64,000 nt of DNA from JAOUFP01 sp963801505 (GCA_963801505.1 CAWDEY010000017.1:1-64000), one strand, 5' to 3'; positions 1-9,095 are shown, counted from the stretch's first letter. The notes: generated by a model from the letters alone, not told the origin. Numbers and translations: made by a program.

Positions 1-299
1 TCAACAGCACCAAGCTTCATGGCCCTGACAGCAGTCTCAGCAGTGTCGTCAGCAGAAAGCATTACAACCTGCGTGTCAATCTCCTTGCTTCTTAATTCCT
101 GAAGTATATCAATGCCGCTCTTCTCAGGCATGTTTATATCGAGCATCACGACATCGGGGGACCATGACCTGATCTTATCAACTACGTCCTTTGTACTTGT
201 ATCAGACTTTATCTGGTAGCCGTCTTTTTTCAAGGCCCTAGTAAGCATTGTTACAATGAGTTCATCGTCATCGAGCAGGAAAATCTTTCCGCTTGTCAT
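1..299 (-). CDS. Response regulator, receiver domain (5' part; runs off the window)
   Basis: The visible N-terminus is a CheY-like receiver: an acidic cluster DDDE near residues 10-13, the phospho-acceptor Asp at about residue 54 in VVMLDINMP, and the conserved SADD segment after beta-4. The gene continues beyond base 1, so any output domain cannot be seen. Its ATG overlaps the TGA of the upstream histidine kinase (ATGA), so the two are translationally coupled and almost certainly form a two-component pair. The kinase is the obvious phosphodonor. I am confident of the receiver domain. The downstream process controlled is unknown. Confidence 0.9.
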   Translation of the reverse strand, partial: MTSGKIFLLDDDELIVTMLTRALKKDGYQIKSDTSTKDVVDKIRSWSPDVVMLDINMPEKSGIDILQELRSKEIDTQVVMLSADDTAETAVRAMKLGAV

Positions 300-2125
300 T
301 CTGCCGTTTCTCTCCCCAGCCTTTGTATAAGAGGGAAACTGATCCTGAATATGGTCCCTTGAGGCTGATTGCTTTCAGCGATAATGCTTCCCCCGTGCTG
401 TTCGATCAATCTTTTAGAGATTGCCAGGCCCAGCCCGGTACCCTTTGATTTGGTAGTAAAGAACGGCTGAAAAATCTTTTCTTTCCTCTCATATGTTATT
501 CCCTCGCCTGTATCGGAAATCATTATCTGGAGCGCATTTGAAGATTTATCGTAGGAGGTTTTCAGGGTCAGGGTCCCTCCGCTGTGCATGGCTTCTGCTG
601 CGTTTAGAATCAGGTTCATAAATACCTGCTGTAATTGCATCGGGTCAGCCATGGTTTCAGGGAGCTGCTCGTCGTAATCTTTTAAGGCCTTAATAGTCGA
701 AAAATATGGGTTTTTCAGGGAAAAACTTGAGGCGGTCTCAAGAATTTCATTCAAATTTACCAGAGAAAATTGCGGCTTCGGCGGCTTCGCAAAATTAAGG
801 AGCGCCTTGATAAGCAGTTCCAATCTTCTGATCTCGCAGATCACTTTAACAAGCACTTCCCTGTCATTTTCCGCAAGTTTAAGTTCATCAAGAAGTACTT
901 CAATAGATACCTTAATGCCCGCGAGTGGATTTTTTATTTCATGGGCCATTCCAACAGCCATCTCACCGCATATTTTTATCTGTTCCGCCCGCTGTAAAGC
1001 CTCCTCTGTCCGCTTGCGCTCGGTGATGTCCCTGGCAAAGATCAGAATGTACTTGTGTGTTCCAATTTCAAGCAGGCCTGCGCTAATCTCAACAGGGAAG
1101 ACAGTGCCGTTTTTTTTCTGATGTTCGAGTTCTGCCTTGATCCATTCACCCTTCAATATGCGTTTTATAAGTTCCTGTGTTTTTTTCTCGGCGCTGAGAG
1201 CATCCAGGTCCCTGATGATGTTTAATCCCATCAGTTCATCTGCCTTAAATCCGTGCATGGCAGCAGCGGCATCATTGGCGTTTACAATATGGCCGACATT
1301 GTTCCCCCCTGTATCAACAATGAAAATAGCATCACCCGCTTTTTCAAACAACATCCTGTAACTTTTTTCACTCTCCTCTATCCTCACCAGTTGCGCCTTA
1401 AGAGAGACTGCCATTTCATTAAACGAGCCTGCCAGTTCCCCGAACTCATCTGTCAGCCCTTCTACCCTGAAGTCCAGATTGCCGGTTTTTATTTTTCTTG
1501 TAGCTTCAAGAAGTATATTGACCGGCCTTGTATAGCCTCTGATAAAAATGAAGGCCAGCGCAGAGGCCAGAAGAGGCCCGATAGCGACAAGCATAAAAAG
1601 TACTGTCTTTGTGCTGGATACATCTCTGAGGACGGACTGGGTTTTCTGACTCAGTTTCATGCTTGTCAACATGATCATGCCGTTGACCATGTCAGTGAGT
1701 GTCTCACCTGCATTGAAGGCGCTTTCTTCTTCATCCGCCAGTCTTGCTGAATTGGCCCTGATGGTCATGAGCCTGCTTAGAGCGTCTTCATAGTTTTCAG
1801 TCTGTTGTTTCAGCTCATTGAGTTTCTTCATGACTGATTCAGCGTGATGACATGAAAAGCATGTATTAAGCACAACGTGCAGGTTCCTTACATTCTTGAC
1901 AATAACATCGGCATCCCGGGCAAAGCGTGTGTCTTTCACCGCCAGATCAGTCTGCACCCGCTTGATCTGTATCAGCAAATGTTCTCTCAATATCTCAACC
2001 TGGTGGAGTTCAATAAGCTGGTCGAATTTTTGTGTGGTTTTTTCGATTGTGACGATTATATAGATGCCGCCGAGGAAAAAAATCAGGGCAAAGATGCTGA
2101 GACCAATAATTATCTTTTTCTTCAT
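296..2125 (-). CDS. Membrane sensor histidine kinase with periplasmic CXXCH haem motif, HAMP and PAS
   Basis: Order of parts in 609 residues: transmembrane helix at about 5-27; periplasmic helical region about 30-172 containing CFSCH at 89-93, a c-type haem attachment motif; second membrane helix about 174-195; HAMP about 196-250; PAS about 255-370; HisKA with phospho-acceptor His395 in GMAHEIKNP; HATPase_c with N-box around 504-508, DTGEG at 538-542 and KGTGLGLAI at 561-569. All catalytic boxes look intact. It abuts the PhnD-like lipoprotein gene (no spacer) and overlaps the response regulator by 4 bp, so the three form one operon. The binding protein probably presents a ligand to the sensor domain. 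The haem motif suggests redox, NO or O2 sensing, or a haem-dependent fold, but that is inference. Confidence 0.93.
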   Translation of the reverse strand: MKKKIIIGLSIFALIFFLGGIYIIVTIEKTTQKFDQLIELHQVEILREHLLIQIKRVQTDLAVKDTRFARDADVIVKNVRNLHVVLNTCFSCHHAESVMKKLNELKQQTENYEDALSRLMTIRANSARLADEEESAFNAGETLTDMVNGMIMLTSMKLSQKTQSVLRDVSSTKTVLFMLVAIGPLLASALAFIFIRGYTRPVNILLEATRKIKTGNLDFRVEGLTDEFGELAGSFNEMAVSLKAQLVRIEESEKSYRMLFEKAGDAIFIVDTGGNNVGHIVNANDAAAAMHGFKADELMGLNIIRDLDALSAEKKTQELIKRILKGEWIKAELEHQKKNGTVFPVEISAGLLEIGTHKYILIFARDITERKRTEEALQRAEQIKICGEMAVGMAHEIKNPLAGIKVSIEVLLDELKLAENDREVLVKVICEIRRLELLIKALLNFAKPPKPQFSLVNLNEILETASSFSLKNPYFSTIKALKDYDEQLPETMADPMQLQQVFMNLILNAAEAMHSGGTLTLKTSYDKSSNALQIMISDTGEGITYERKEKIFQPFFTTKSKGTGLGLAISKRLIEQHGGSIIAESNQPQGTIFRISFPLIQRLGRETAE

Positions 2126-3034
2126 TTAATTATTAATATAATCATAGGCAGAAAGATCCAGACCTATATCTTTTGCATACTTATACACAGGCTCGTAATC
2201 CTTGTCCGTTGTTTCGATAAACCTTCGGGCGCCGAATTTGTTCAGGATATACTTGCCCTCCGGATCAGTATGCATATTTAACAAAGTCTCCTTAAGTTTA
2301 ATTTTTAAGGAGTTGTCGAGGTCTTTTCTCACTGCAAGACCATTTTCAGGCACATCAGGTGACTTCTCAAGGACAAGCAGCTCTTTCATTAGACGTTCGT
2401 CATTTTTTGCAAGCCTCTCAAATACCGTATTCTTTGCAGCTCCTATGTCGGTCTTTTTATTGAGGACATCATAGATCACATCCTCATGGGTCCCCGCAAA
2501 ATAAGTTTCTTTAAAATAGGACCTGAAATCTCCGATTCCGTGTTCTTTAAAATAGGCCAGGGGAAGCAGATATCCTGCTGTTGTCGCTTTGTCCACGAAG
2601 GCAAATCTTTTTCCCCTCATATCCTCAGCTTTTCTGATAAGGCTGTCTTTCCTTACAATTAGTAACCCATGGTATGAAGATATCCCTTCACCATTTTCAG
2701 GCCTTGCGAGGACTTCAACCCCTAATTTTTTATGCGCCAGGGAATAAGTAAAACTTCCTAAAAAGGCACCGTCCATTCTCCCTGAAACGAAGTTATTGAT
2801 AATATTTCCATAACGGGGAAGGACTTTAAGCTTTATTCTTACTCCGATTCTTTTCGAAACATAATTGGCAAGCGGTTCATAACGTTCCATCTGCCTGAAA
2901 ATATTCTGCTCAGGTATAAGTCCGATTGTAATGGAGTTGCCTTCAGGGCGCTTTTCCTCGAGAGGTGCCTTTTTCTCACTGCAGCCAGCCACTGCAAGGA
3001 AAGACAGGCACGCCATTAAAAGAGCAATTCTCAT
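2126..3034 (-). CDS. PhnD-like phosphate/phosphonate-family substrate-binding lipoprotein
   Basis: The 302-residue protein starts with a lipoprotein signal peptide (lipobox VAGC near residue 18). The body shows the PhnD/SsuA-type periplasmic binding fold, with SITIGLIPEQN at the start of the mature domain and segments resembling DGAFLGSFTY and the central MRGKRFAFVD. Proteins of this family bind phosphate, phosphite or phosphonate in ABC transporters. No permease or ATPase is nearby. The gene instead sits directly upstream of a sensor kinase with zero spacing, so a signalling role as a ligand-presenting co-sensor is more likely than transport. The ligand cannot be read from sequence. Confidence 0.85.
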   Translation of the reverse strand: MRIALLMACLSFLAVAGCSEKKAPLEEKRPEGNSITIGLIPEQNIFRQMERYEPLANYVSKRIGVRIKLKVLPRYGNIINNFVSGRMDGAFLGSFTYSLAHKKLGVEVLARPENGEGISSYHGLLIVRKDSLIRKAEDMRGKRFAFVDKATTAGYLLPLAYFKEHGIGDFRSYFKETYFAGTHEDVIYDVLNKKTDIGAAKNTVFERLAKNDERLMKELLVLEKSPDVPENGLAVRKDLDNSLKIKLKETLLNMHTDPEGKYILNKFGARRFIETTDKDYEPVYKYAKDIGLDLSAYDYINN

Positions 3035-3384
3035 TATCTTATCTTTATGCTGAAGAATTTTTATAATATCGATATCTCCAAACTATCAGATCAATCCCTT
3101 ATAGTAATAATTACAGCTATTTATTTCTACTAAGCTATTCTATCCACCGGTAAATAGTCAATATTTAACGACGGCCATTGTATCACTTTTGTTACGGGTT
3201 TCCAATGAAAGCCCAAAGAAGGATTCCTGAGGCGCGTTCCTTGCGGGAATGACAGAAAAAGTTGAACTTCAGGGCTTTTGTCATTCCGGCTTGTCCGGAA
3301 TCTTTCTTCCGATACCTGTAACCGTGAAGCCTTACATGTTTTTTATATTAAAACATATGTATATATCTTTACAAATTCCCGAGA
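3035..3384. other. Divergent intergenic region with an inverted GGAATGAC repeat
   Basis: No gene is seen. Around 3236-3303 a GGGAATGACA arm and a TGTCATTCCGG arm face each other across about 35 bases, and TCCGG half-palindromes follow. Related ATTCC/GTCATTCC fragments recur at 16.85 kb and 26.9 kb, so this looks like a dispersed non-coding repeat. The promoter for the minus-strand sensor operon must also lie in this region but was not resolved. Confidence 0.5.
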
Positions 3385-3414
3385 TTGAGCGTTTTTCCAT
3401 CAGTAATGTATAAT
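3385..3414 (+). promoter_or_regulatory. Candidate sigma-70 promoter giving a leaderless mRNA
   Basis: TTGAGC (3385-3390), an 18-base spacer and a perfect TATAAT (3409-3414). Transcription would start at about 3421-3422, two or three bases before the ATG at 3424. No Shine-Dalgarno sequence precedes that ATG, which fits a leaderless or near-leaderless transcript. This position also argues against the longer reading frame that begins with TTG at 3385, inside the promoter. Confidence 0.5.
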
Positions 3415-3423
3415 CTGGTGAAT

Positions 3424-4587
3424 ATGGAAAAAAACAGGATATTCATCACCTGCCCGAAAGGCATCCAGTCCTACCTGGCCTCAGAAGTACAGTCTCTGAG
3501 ATTCCCCTTATTGTCCGAATCCTTCTCCGGAGTGGAAACAGAAGGCCCGCTGGCTGAGACCATGCGTCTGAATCTGTTCCTGAGGACAGGCCACCGTGTG
3601 CTTTATCTCCTCTCCGAGTTTACGGCAAGGACGCCTGAGGAACTTTACATGGAAACGGCAAAAGTGCGATGGGAAGATTATATTTATGAAAACGGATATA
3701 TCAGCATCACCTCAACTGTTGATACCCCGACCATAACAGATTCCCGTTTTGCAAACCTGAAGTGCAAAGACGCTATTGCTGACCGGTTTATGAAAAAATT
3801 CGGTTGTCGTCCTGATTCAGGTCCGGAACGAGACAGGGTTGTTGTGCATCTGCACTGGAAAGATGAAAAAGGCCGCCTTTACATCGACACCTCAGGAGAA
3901 CCTCTGTCAAAAAGAGGTTATAGAAAGATACCTCTGGCAGCCCCTCTTCAGGAGACCCTCGCCTCCGCGATTATAATGGCAACAGGCTGGAATGATAACG
4001 GCAATTTTATTAATCCTATGTGCGGCAGCGGCACCCTTGCCATTGAAGCTGCCCTGCTCGGTCTTGAAAAAGCACCAGGCATCCTGAGAAATAACTTCTG
4101 CTTCATGCACCTGAGGGGATTCGATAAGGCCCTGTGGGAGGAACTTCGCATAGAAGCCTCTCAAGTCTCAAAAAAAGCCTTGCAAAACAGGATAATAGCA
4201 ACAGACATAAACAGTAAAGCAGTTGAGGCTGCCCGAAAAAATGCCATGACCGCCGGGGTCGAGCACCTGATCGAATTCAGCGTATGTGATTTTAGAGATA
4301 CCACTGTGCCTGCGGGCAGCGGAACAGTGTTGCTTAATCCTGGTTATGGGGAACGCATGGGGGAAATTGATCAGCTTGCAGGGACATATGCAGATATAGG
4401 TGATTTTTTCAAACAGAAATGCAGAGGGTATACCGGATATATTTTCACCGGCAACTCCGGCCTGGCCAAGAAAATCGGGTTGCGCAGCAAAAGGAAGATA
4501 CAGTTCTTTAACGGAGCCATTGAATGCAGGCTTCTTGAGTATGAATTGTACGCGGGTAGTAAAAAATCCAGCAAGTCTATAATTTAG
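3424..4587 (+). CDS. THUMP-domain RNA methyltransferase, RlmL/YcbY N-half family
   Basis: At 387 residues from the ATG at 3424 it matches the single-domain relatives of RlmL, which make m2G in 23S rRNA. An N-terminal ferredoxin-like/THUMP region of about 150 residues is followed by a class I SAM-dependent methyltransferase with motif I FINPMCGSGTLAIEAAL. The motif IV region reads LLNPGYGER where the family normally has NPPYGER. This Pro-to-Gly change in the catalytic loop could weaken activity or be a lineage variant. The start was chosen from the promoter placement (see 3385-3414). An in-frame TTG at 3385 is an alternative. Monocistronic. Confidence 0.85.
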   Translation: MEKNRIFITCPKGIQSYLASEVQSLRFPLLSESFSGVETEGPLAETMRLNLFLRTGHRVLYLLSEFTARTPEELYMETAKVRWEDYIYENGYISITSTVDTPTITDSRFANLKCKDAIADRFMKKFGCRPDSGPERDRVVVHLHWKDEKGRLYIDTSGEPLSKRGYRKIPLAAPLQETLASAIIMATGWNDNGNFINPMCGSGTLAIEAALLGLEKAPGILRNNFCFMHLRGFDKALWEELRIEASQVSKKALQNRIIATDINSKAVEAARKNAMTAGVEHLIEFSVCDFRDTTVPAGSGTVLLNPGYGERMGEIDQLAGTYADIGDFFKQKCRGYTGYIFTGNSGLAKKIGLRSKRKIQFFNGAIECRLLEYELYAGSKKSSKSII

Positions 4588-4622
4588 TGAAGGTATGCAT
4601 TTTGGCCGGGTTGCGTGCCAAT

Positions 4623-4672
4623 TTGACAGGCCAATTTGATGATTGACTAATCAATATTTAGCATGTTAAGAT
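4623..4672 (+). promoter_or_regulatory. Two overlapping candidate promoters for the cold-shock gene
   Basis: TTGACA at 4623-4628 is followed after 17 bases by ACTAAT. TTGACT at 4643-4648 is followed after 18 bases by TAAGAT (4667-4672). Either would start transcription before the terminator-like hairpin at 4708-4743 and so give the csp mRNA a leader of roughly 115-135 nt. Which one is used cannot be decided by eye. Confidence 0.35.
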
Positions 4673-4707
4673 TTTTTCGAAGTTTCAGAAGTTTTTGTAA
4701 CTGACAA

Positions 4708-4743
4708 GACCGCAAAGACTTTTAGCTTTGGGGTCTTTTTTTT
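4708..4743 (+). terminator. Intrinsic terminator between the RlmL-like gene and csp, possible csp attenuator
   Basis: Arms 4708-4717 (GACCGCAAAG) and 4726-4735 (CTTTGGGGTC) pair with one mismatch and are followed by eight T. It may simply end the upstream methyltransferase mRNA. However, only 51 bases separate it from the csp ATG and the best promoters lie upstream, so it may sit inside the csp leader and act as a conditional terminator. Confidence 0.65.
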
Positions 4744-4794
4744 GTGGGAACTGTCATTCTGAGATTTTAGTTTATATGTAAGGAGGTAAAAGGA

Positions 4795-4995
4795 ATGGCT
4801 AATGGAACAGTAAAATGGTTTAACGAATCTAAAGGCTTCGGGTTTATCACCAGCGAAGACGGCGGCGATGTATTCGTCCACTATTCTTCAATCCAGAGCA
4901 ATGGATTTAAATCCCTTAGCGAGGGAGATAAAGTCAGCTTTGAGATTGAAAATGGCCCTAAAGGACCAAAGGCGATAAATGTTGTTAAACAGTAA
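4795..4995 (+). CDS. Cold-shock domain protein, CspA family
   Basis: The 66-residue protein is the standard length for the family. It contains the RNP1 motif KGFGFIT and the RNP2 motif VFVHYSSI of the OB-fold cold-shock domain, and begins MANGTVKWFN like most bacterial Csp proteins. These bind single-stranded RNA and DNA and melt structure at low temperature or in stationary phase. A strong AAGGAGGT ribosome-binding site lies 9-16 bases upstream of the ATG. A terminator-like hairpin in the probable 5' leader (4708-4743) and a clean terminator after the gene make this a single-gene unit. Confidence 0.97.
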   Translation: MANGTVKWFNESKGFGFITSEDGGDVFVHYSSIQSNGFKSLSEGDKVSFEIENGPKGPKAINVVKQ

Positions 4996-5007
4996 TTGAA
5001 CCAACGG

Positions 5008-5031
5008 TTCCCCCTGCCCAAGCAGGGGGAA
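5008..5031 (+). terminator. Perfect hairpin after csp
   Basis: Ten-base arms TTCCCCCTGC (5008-5017) and GCAGGGGGAA (5022-5031) with a four-base loop, 13 bases after the csp stop. The following sequence is only moderately T-rich, so it may work as a terminator or as a 3'-end stabiliser. Confidence 0.7.
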
Positions 5032-5143
5032 CTTGCTTAGCTCGCTGTTTTAGTTATAGCATATCCTCAGATGATTGATATCCTTTAACCTTCAGTCTTC
5101 AGCCTAAACACGTAGCAATTACAAACAATACAGGTCAATAATA

Positions 5144-7021
5144 ATGATACAGGCCAATAATTTAGAAAAAGCGTACGGACGTCAGATGATCTTTGATGAT
5201 GTCAGTTTTACCATAAACCCCGGAGAACGTGTTGGTCTGGTGGGAAGAAACGGTCATGGCAAGACCACTCTTTTTCGGATGATACTTAATGAGGAACATC
5301 CGGATTCCGGTGCGATCAGAATTCCAAATCATTACCGTATCGGACATCTCTCCCAACATCTGAAATTTACTGAACAGACTGTTTTGCAGGAAGCCTGCCT
5401 CAGCATCCCGAAAGCTGAAGACGGCAGGGATGAATCCTACAAAGTAAAGGCGATTCTGTCGGGACTCGGGTTTACCGTCGATGACCTTGACCTTAATCCT
5501 GCTGCTCTTTCAGGAGGTTTTCAGGTGCGTCTGAATCTTGCGAAGGTCCTGGTCTCTGAGCCGAACCTTCTTTTGCTCGATGAACCTACGAACTATCTTG
5601 ACATTGTATCGATACGCTGGCTCATACAGTTTTTGAGAAACTGGAAAGATGAGCTGATAATAATCACCCATGACCGCAACTTTATGGACAGTGTCACAAC
5701 TCATACCATGGGCATTCATCGCTTAAAACTTAAAAAGATCGAAGGCCCTACAGAAAAATTATATCAGCAAATACTCCAGGAAGAAGAGATCCATGAAAAG
5801 ACCAGGACAAACGATGCGAAAAAACGCAAAGAGATAGAGGATTTCATAAACCGTTTCCGGGTCCAGGCGACCAAGGCAAAGGCTGTTCAGTCCAGGATAA
5901 AAGCCCTAGGCAAAAAGGAAAAACTCGATAAGCTCTCGGAAATAAAGACTCTGGATTTCGAATTCAATTCCATGCCGTTTACCGGCAAACGCCTCCTTGA
6001 AGCACAAGAGGTGTCCTTTGTCTTTGGGTCTGATAGCACCCCTTTGATTAAGGATTTTTCAGTAGCGGTTGAAAAAAACGACAGGATAGCTATCATAGGG
6101 AAAAACGGCAAAGGCAAAACAACCCTTTTGAATCTCCTGTCAAAGGAGTTATCTCCACAATCAGGGACGGTCAGACATCACCCGAGCCTGCATCTTTCAT
6201 ATTTCGGCCAGACAAATATAAACCGTCTGAACCAATCAAAGACCGTTGAAGCAGAGATCATGGACGCCCACCCTGATCACAGCCGTGGCGCAGCCCGAAA
6301 GATCTGCGGGGCCATGATGTTCGAGGGTGATAATGCCCTGAAAAAGATCTCTGTACTTTCCGGCGGGGAAAAAAGCCGGGTACTGCTAGGGAAGCTGCTT
6401 GTCAGTCCCTCAAATATGCTTATGCTGGACGAACCTACAAACCACCTTGATATGGAATCAATCGATTCCCTGATCGAGGCCATAGAGGACTTCAAGGGCG
6501 CTGTCATGATCGTAACTCACAGCGAAATGGTACTTCATGCGGTTGCCAGGAAGTTGATTGTGTTCGATGCCGGTGAAGTAAAGGTCTTTGACGGAACGTA
6601 TCAGGACTTCCTCGACAGGGTCGGCTGGAAAAACGAAGATGGAAGTCCGCCAGAGCAAGCTTTATCTTCAGCTGATTTGCCTGGCATCAACAAAAAAAAT
6701 GTACGCAGACTAAAGGCAGAGATAATGAATGAACGCACCAGGACTATCGGACCTCTGCAGAGAGAGATCCATGAGATAGAAGAGACCATCACCCGCATGG
6801 AAAAGCAGATTGAGGAGGATACGGGGAAACTCCTGGAGGCATCTGTAAAAGGTGACGGGGATATGATCAAAAAACTCAGCAAGGCAACTCACGAAGCTAA
6901 AACTAAAATCGAGCTCCTATTTGAAAAACTGGCGACCCTGACTGATGAACTCGAAGAAAAAACAAGGGAATTTGACGAAAGGCTCAACGAGTTTTCAGAA
7001 GTATCAAGGGCAAGAGACTGA
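5144..7021 (+). CDS. ABC-F family ATPase (Uup/YheS-like), ribosome-associated
   Basis: At 625 residues with two ABC cassettes and no membrane segments this is an ABC-F protein. The first Walker A is GRNGHGKTT (about 34-42), with signature LSGGFQ and Walker B LLLLDEPTNYLD. The second cassette has GKNGKGKTT (about 327-335), LSGGEKSR and LMLDEPTNHLD. A charged linker lies between them, and a long C-terminal coiled coil (about 530-620) resembles Uup or YheS. ABC-F proteins act in the ribosomal E site to resolve stalled translation. There is no strong Shine-Dalgarno sequence before the ATG. Nothing in the neighbourhood suggests antibiotic resistance, so a housekeeping role is more likely. Confidence 0.93.
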   Translation: MIQANNLEKAYGRQMIFDDVSFTINPGERVGLVGRNGHGKTTLFRMILNEEHPDSGAIRIPNHYRIGHLSQHLKFTEQTVLQEACLSIPKAEDGRDESYKVKAILSGLGFTVDDLDLNPAALSGGFQVRLNLAKVLVSEPNLLLLDEPTNYLDIVSIRWLIQFLRNWKDELIIITHDRNFMDSVTTHTMGIHRLKLKKIEGPTEKLYQQILQEEEIHEKTRTNDAKKRKEIEDFINRFRVQATKAKAVQSRIKALGKKEKLDKLSEIKTLDFEFNSMPFTGKRLLEAQEVSFVFGSDSTPLIKDFSVAVEKNDRIAIIGKNGKGKTTLLNLLSKELSPQSGTVRHHPSLHLSYFGQTNINRLNQSKTVEAEIMDAHPDHSRGAARKICGAMMFEGDNALKKISVLSGGEKSRVLLGKLLVSPSNMLMLDEPTNHLDMESIDSLIEAIEDFKGAVMIVTHSEMVLHAVARKLIVFDAGEVKVFDGTYQDFLDRVGWKNEDGSPPEQALSSADLPGINKKNVRRLKAEIMNERTRTIGPLQREIHEIEETITRMEKQIEEDTGKLLEASVKGDGDMIKKLSKATHEAKTKIELLFEKLATLTDELEEKTREFDERLNEFSEVSRARD

Positions 7022-7050
7022 TATCGTCAGAATTTAATAGTTATAGATTT

Positions 7051-7636
7051 TTAAAGCACAGAGACCCCGAACTTCTTCAGCGACTCTACCAGACTGCCAA
7101 GTGGAAGTCCGACAACATTGAAATAATCTCCCTCGATCTTCCGTACGATCATTGCCCCTATCCCCTGGATGGCATATGCGCCTGCCTTGTCCAGCGGCTC
7201 ACCTGTTCTTATATAGGCCTCAATCTCCTGAACAGTCATTTTCCTGAAATACACCTTTGTCTCAACTGACCTTGTGAGCTTTTTCTTTGTGGTCGGTATC
7301 AATAATGGTGAAACCTGTAATGACTGAATGCACCTTGCCGTTTAGAAGAGTGAGCATTCTTCTGGCCTCTTCCTTTGTGTGGGGCTTTCCCATTAAGTGG
7401 TCCTTAAAGACAATAAAGGTATCAGCTGCAATGACAAGTGCGTTTGCATAGTTAACAGCGGTCATTTTGGCTTTTTCAGAGGACAAAAATTTCGCCAGCT
7501 GATGCGGTTTTAAATCCAGAGCCATATCTTCTTCATAGTCGCCTGCATCTATGAAAAATTTCAAGCCGGTTAATTCAAGTATCTCCTTTCTTCTGGGAGA
7601 TGCGGAGGCAAGTATGATCTTTCTTTTTTCAGGCAT
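7051..7636 (-). pseudogene. maf: Maf-family nucleoside triphosphate pyrophosphatase, one frameshift
   Basis: Maf proteins hydrolyse non-canonical or modified NTPs such as dTTP, UTP and m7GTP. The first frame, from the ATG at 7636, carries the family signature ILASASPRRKEIL and the VIAADTFIV motif. The second frame carries ETKVYFR, the TGEPLDKAGAYAIQG motif and GDYFNVVGLP. Together they give full length (about 195 residues), with a single break near 7262-7295 after the TIIDTDHKEKAHK segment. The ATG overlaps the end of the upstream flavoprotein gene. All motifs survive, so a sequencing indel is as likely as true inactivation. Confidence 0.85.
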
Positions 7637-8805
7637 ATTGACCTGCCACATGTCCGGAGGCCCACGCCCAGTGGAGGTTATAGCCACCGAGTTGTCCTGT
7701 TACATCTATGCACCTCTCCGGCGAAATAAAGACCAGGCACTTTTTTTACCTCCATGGTCTTGGACGATAATTCGTCTGTGTCCACACCGCCTAAAGTGAC
7801 TTCGGCCTTTCTGTAGCCCTGTGTGGCCTTCGGTCTGATCTCCCAGCTATGCAATTGTAGCGGCCATTCGATCAGCTTCTTTTCGTGTACTGGCAAAGAG
7901 GCTTTGAGGCAGATACAGTTCAGACCAGGTGCGGGCAAAGCGTTTCGGGAAATAATTCTGCAAGGAGATTCTGCATTTCTATCCTGCTCTCCCTGTCTGG
8001 CCCGGAATATTTCAAGTGCATCAGAAGCAGGCAACAAATCAATCTTCAGCACATCTCCCTGTCTGCCAATAGGAGGATGATCTGGAAAATTGCAGGACCG
8101 CTGAGACCCTGATGGGTAAAGAGCATATCCCCCGGAAACTCGGATGCCGCGGCAGTCCACCCTCACCGGCAGGGAAAGCCCGCTCAGGGTTCCGAATATT
8201 TTCATATCAGTGCGGTTAAATTCAAAGGGCACCAGTCCGGGACCCAATGGCGTGACGCGAAGGCCGAATTGTCTGGCTATGTGATGTCCGATTCCGTTGG
8301 CCCCCAGATCAGGGAAAGAGAGTCCCCCGGTCGCAATCACCAGTGATTCTGATTCAAACAGGCCCTGATTCGTAGCAACCTGAAACCGGTCTTCTTTTGC
8401 TCACTCCGTGACACTTGCACTTCAAGCCGTATCTCGACGCCTGCATTCTTTGCCTCCTCCTGAAGCATCCGCAGGATCTCCAGAGAGTTCTTTTTGCAGA
8501 AGAGTTGTCCCTTTTCCTTTTCATGGAACTGGATATGCCGTATTTTTCAAGCATCGCGATAAAATCATACGGACTGAAACGTGCAAGCGCAGATTTGCAG
8601 AAATGCCGGTTCTCTGAAAGATAATTCTCCGGGGCCATATGCATATTTGTGAAGTTGCAGCGGCCGCCGCCTGAAATCCGTATCTTCTGTCCAATCCTAT
8701 TCGGCATGATCGAGCAGCAGAACAGACCGGCCCCTCTTCCCTGCCTCTATAGCACACATAAGGTCCGGCAGCACCGGCACCGATTACAATAACGTCTTTT
8801 CTCAT
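7629..8805 (-). pseudogene. HI0933/YhiN-type FAD-dependent oxidoreductase with several frameshifts
   Basis: Conserved blocks appear in order in changing frames: DVIVIGAGAAG (FAD dinucleotide site) from the ATG at 8805, then RISGGGRCNFTN, TGGLSFPDLGANGIG, GGVDTDELSSKTMEVK and GLYFAGEV, and finally GYNLHWAWASG ending at a TGA at 7629-7631. The total span of about 1,177 bases matches the roughly 400-residue family length. At least four indels are needed (near 8762, 8708, 8350 and 7690, and probably one between 8450 and 8600). Retention of nearly every motif suggests recent decay or low-quality sequence. It overlaps maf by a few bases, so the two were co-transcribed. The cellular role of this family is poorly known. 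Confidence 0.8.
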
Positions 8806-8867
8806 ATCACACGAAATATACCATGTGTTTTTCAGGGAATACAAATTGACTGCTTCAGCTGCTGAGA

Positions 8868-9095
8868 ACACTTCACCCCAGAGGCACAGAGGACGCAGAG
8901 AATTTGACTGCAAAAAAAATTATTCTGGAAAAAGAGATTAAACACAGCCAACAGCAGGCGCTTAAGCGTGACGCGAAGGCAAAGAGCTGAGAAATAAGAG
9001 AAAAGGCCGAAAGGTTCCTTTATCTTGTTGGTGAAACAAAATTATTCTATAACTCATGGTTTTCTCTGTGTTCTCTGCGTCTCCGCGGTGAACTG
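8868..9095. repeat. CACAGAG-type inverted repeat, copy 1
   Basis: The left arm near 8868-8900 (CCCAGAGGCACAGAGGACG and following bases) and the right arm near 9061-9095 (TCTCTGTGTTCTCTGCGTC and following bases) are imperfect inverted copies about 160 bases apart, with no ORF between them. Two more elements of the same design lie at 11027-11109 and 27549-27726. This is the whole content of the gap between the flavoprotein and the peptidase. Confidence 0.6.

Noticed and set aside
4666..4881. Minus-strand ORF over the csp gene
   Set aside because: It overlaps csp and its terminator, has no ribosome-binding site, and the protein shows no known features.
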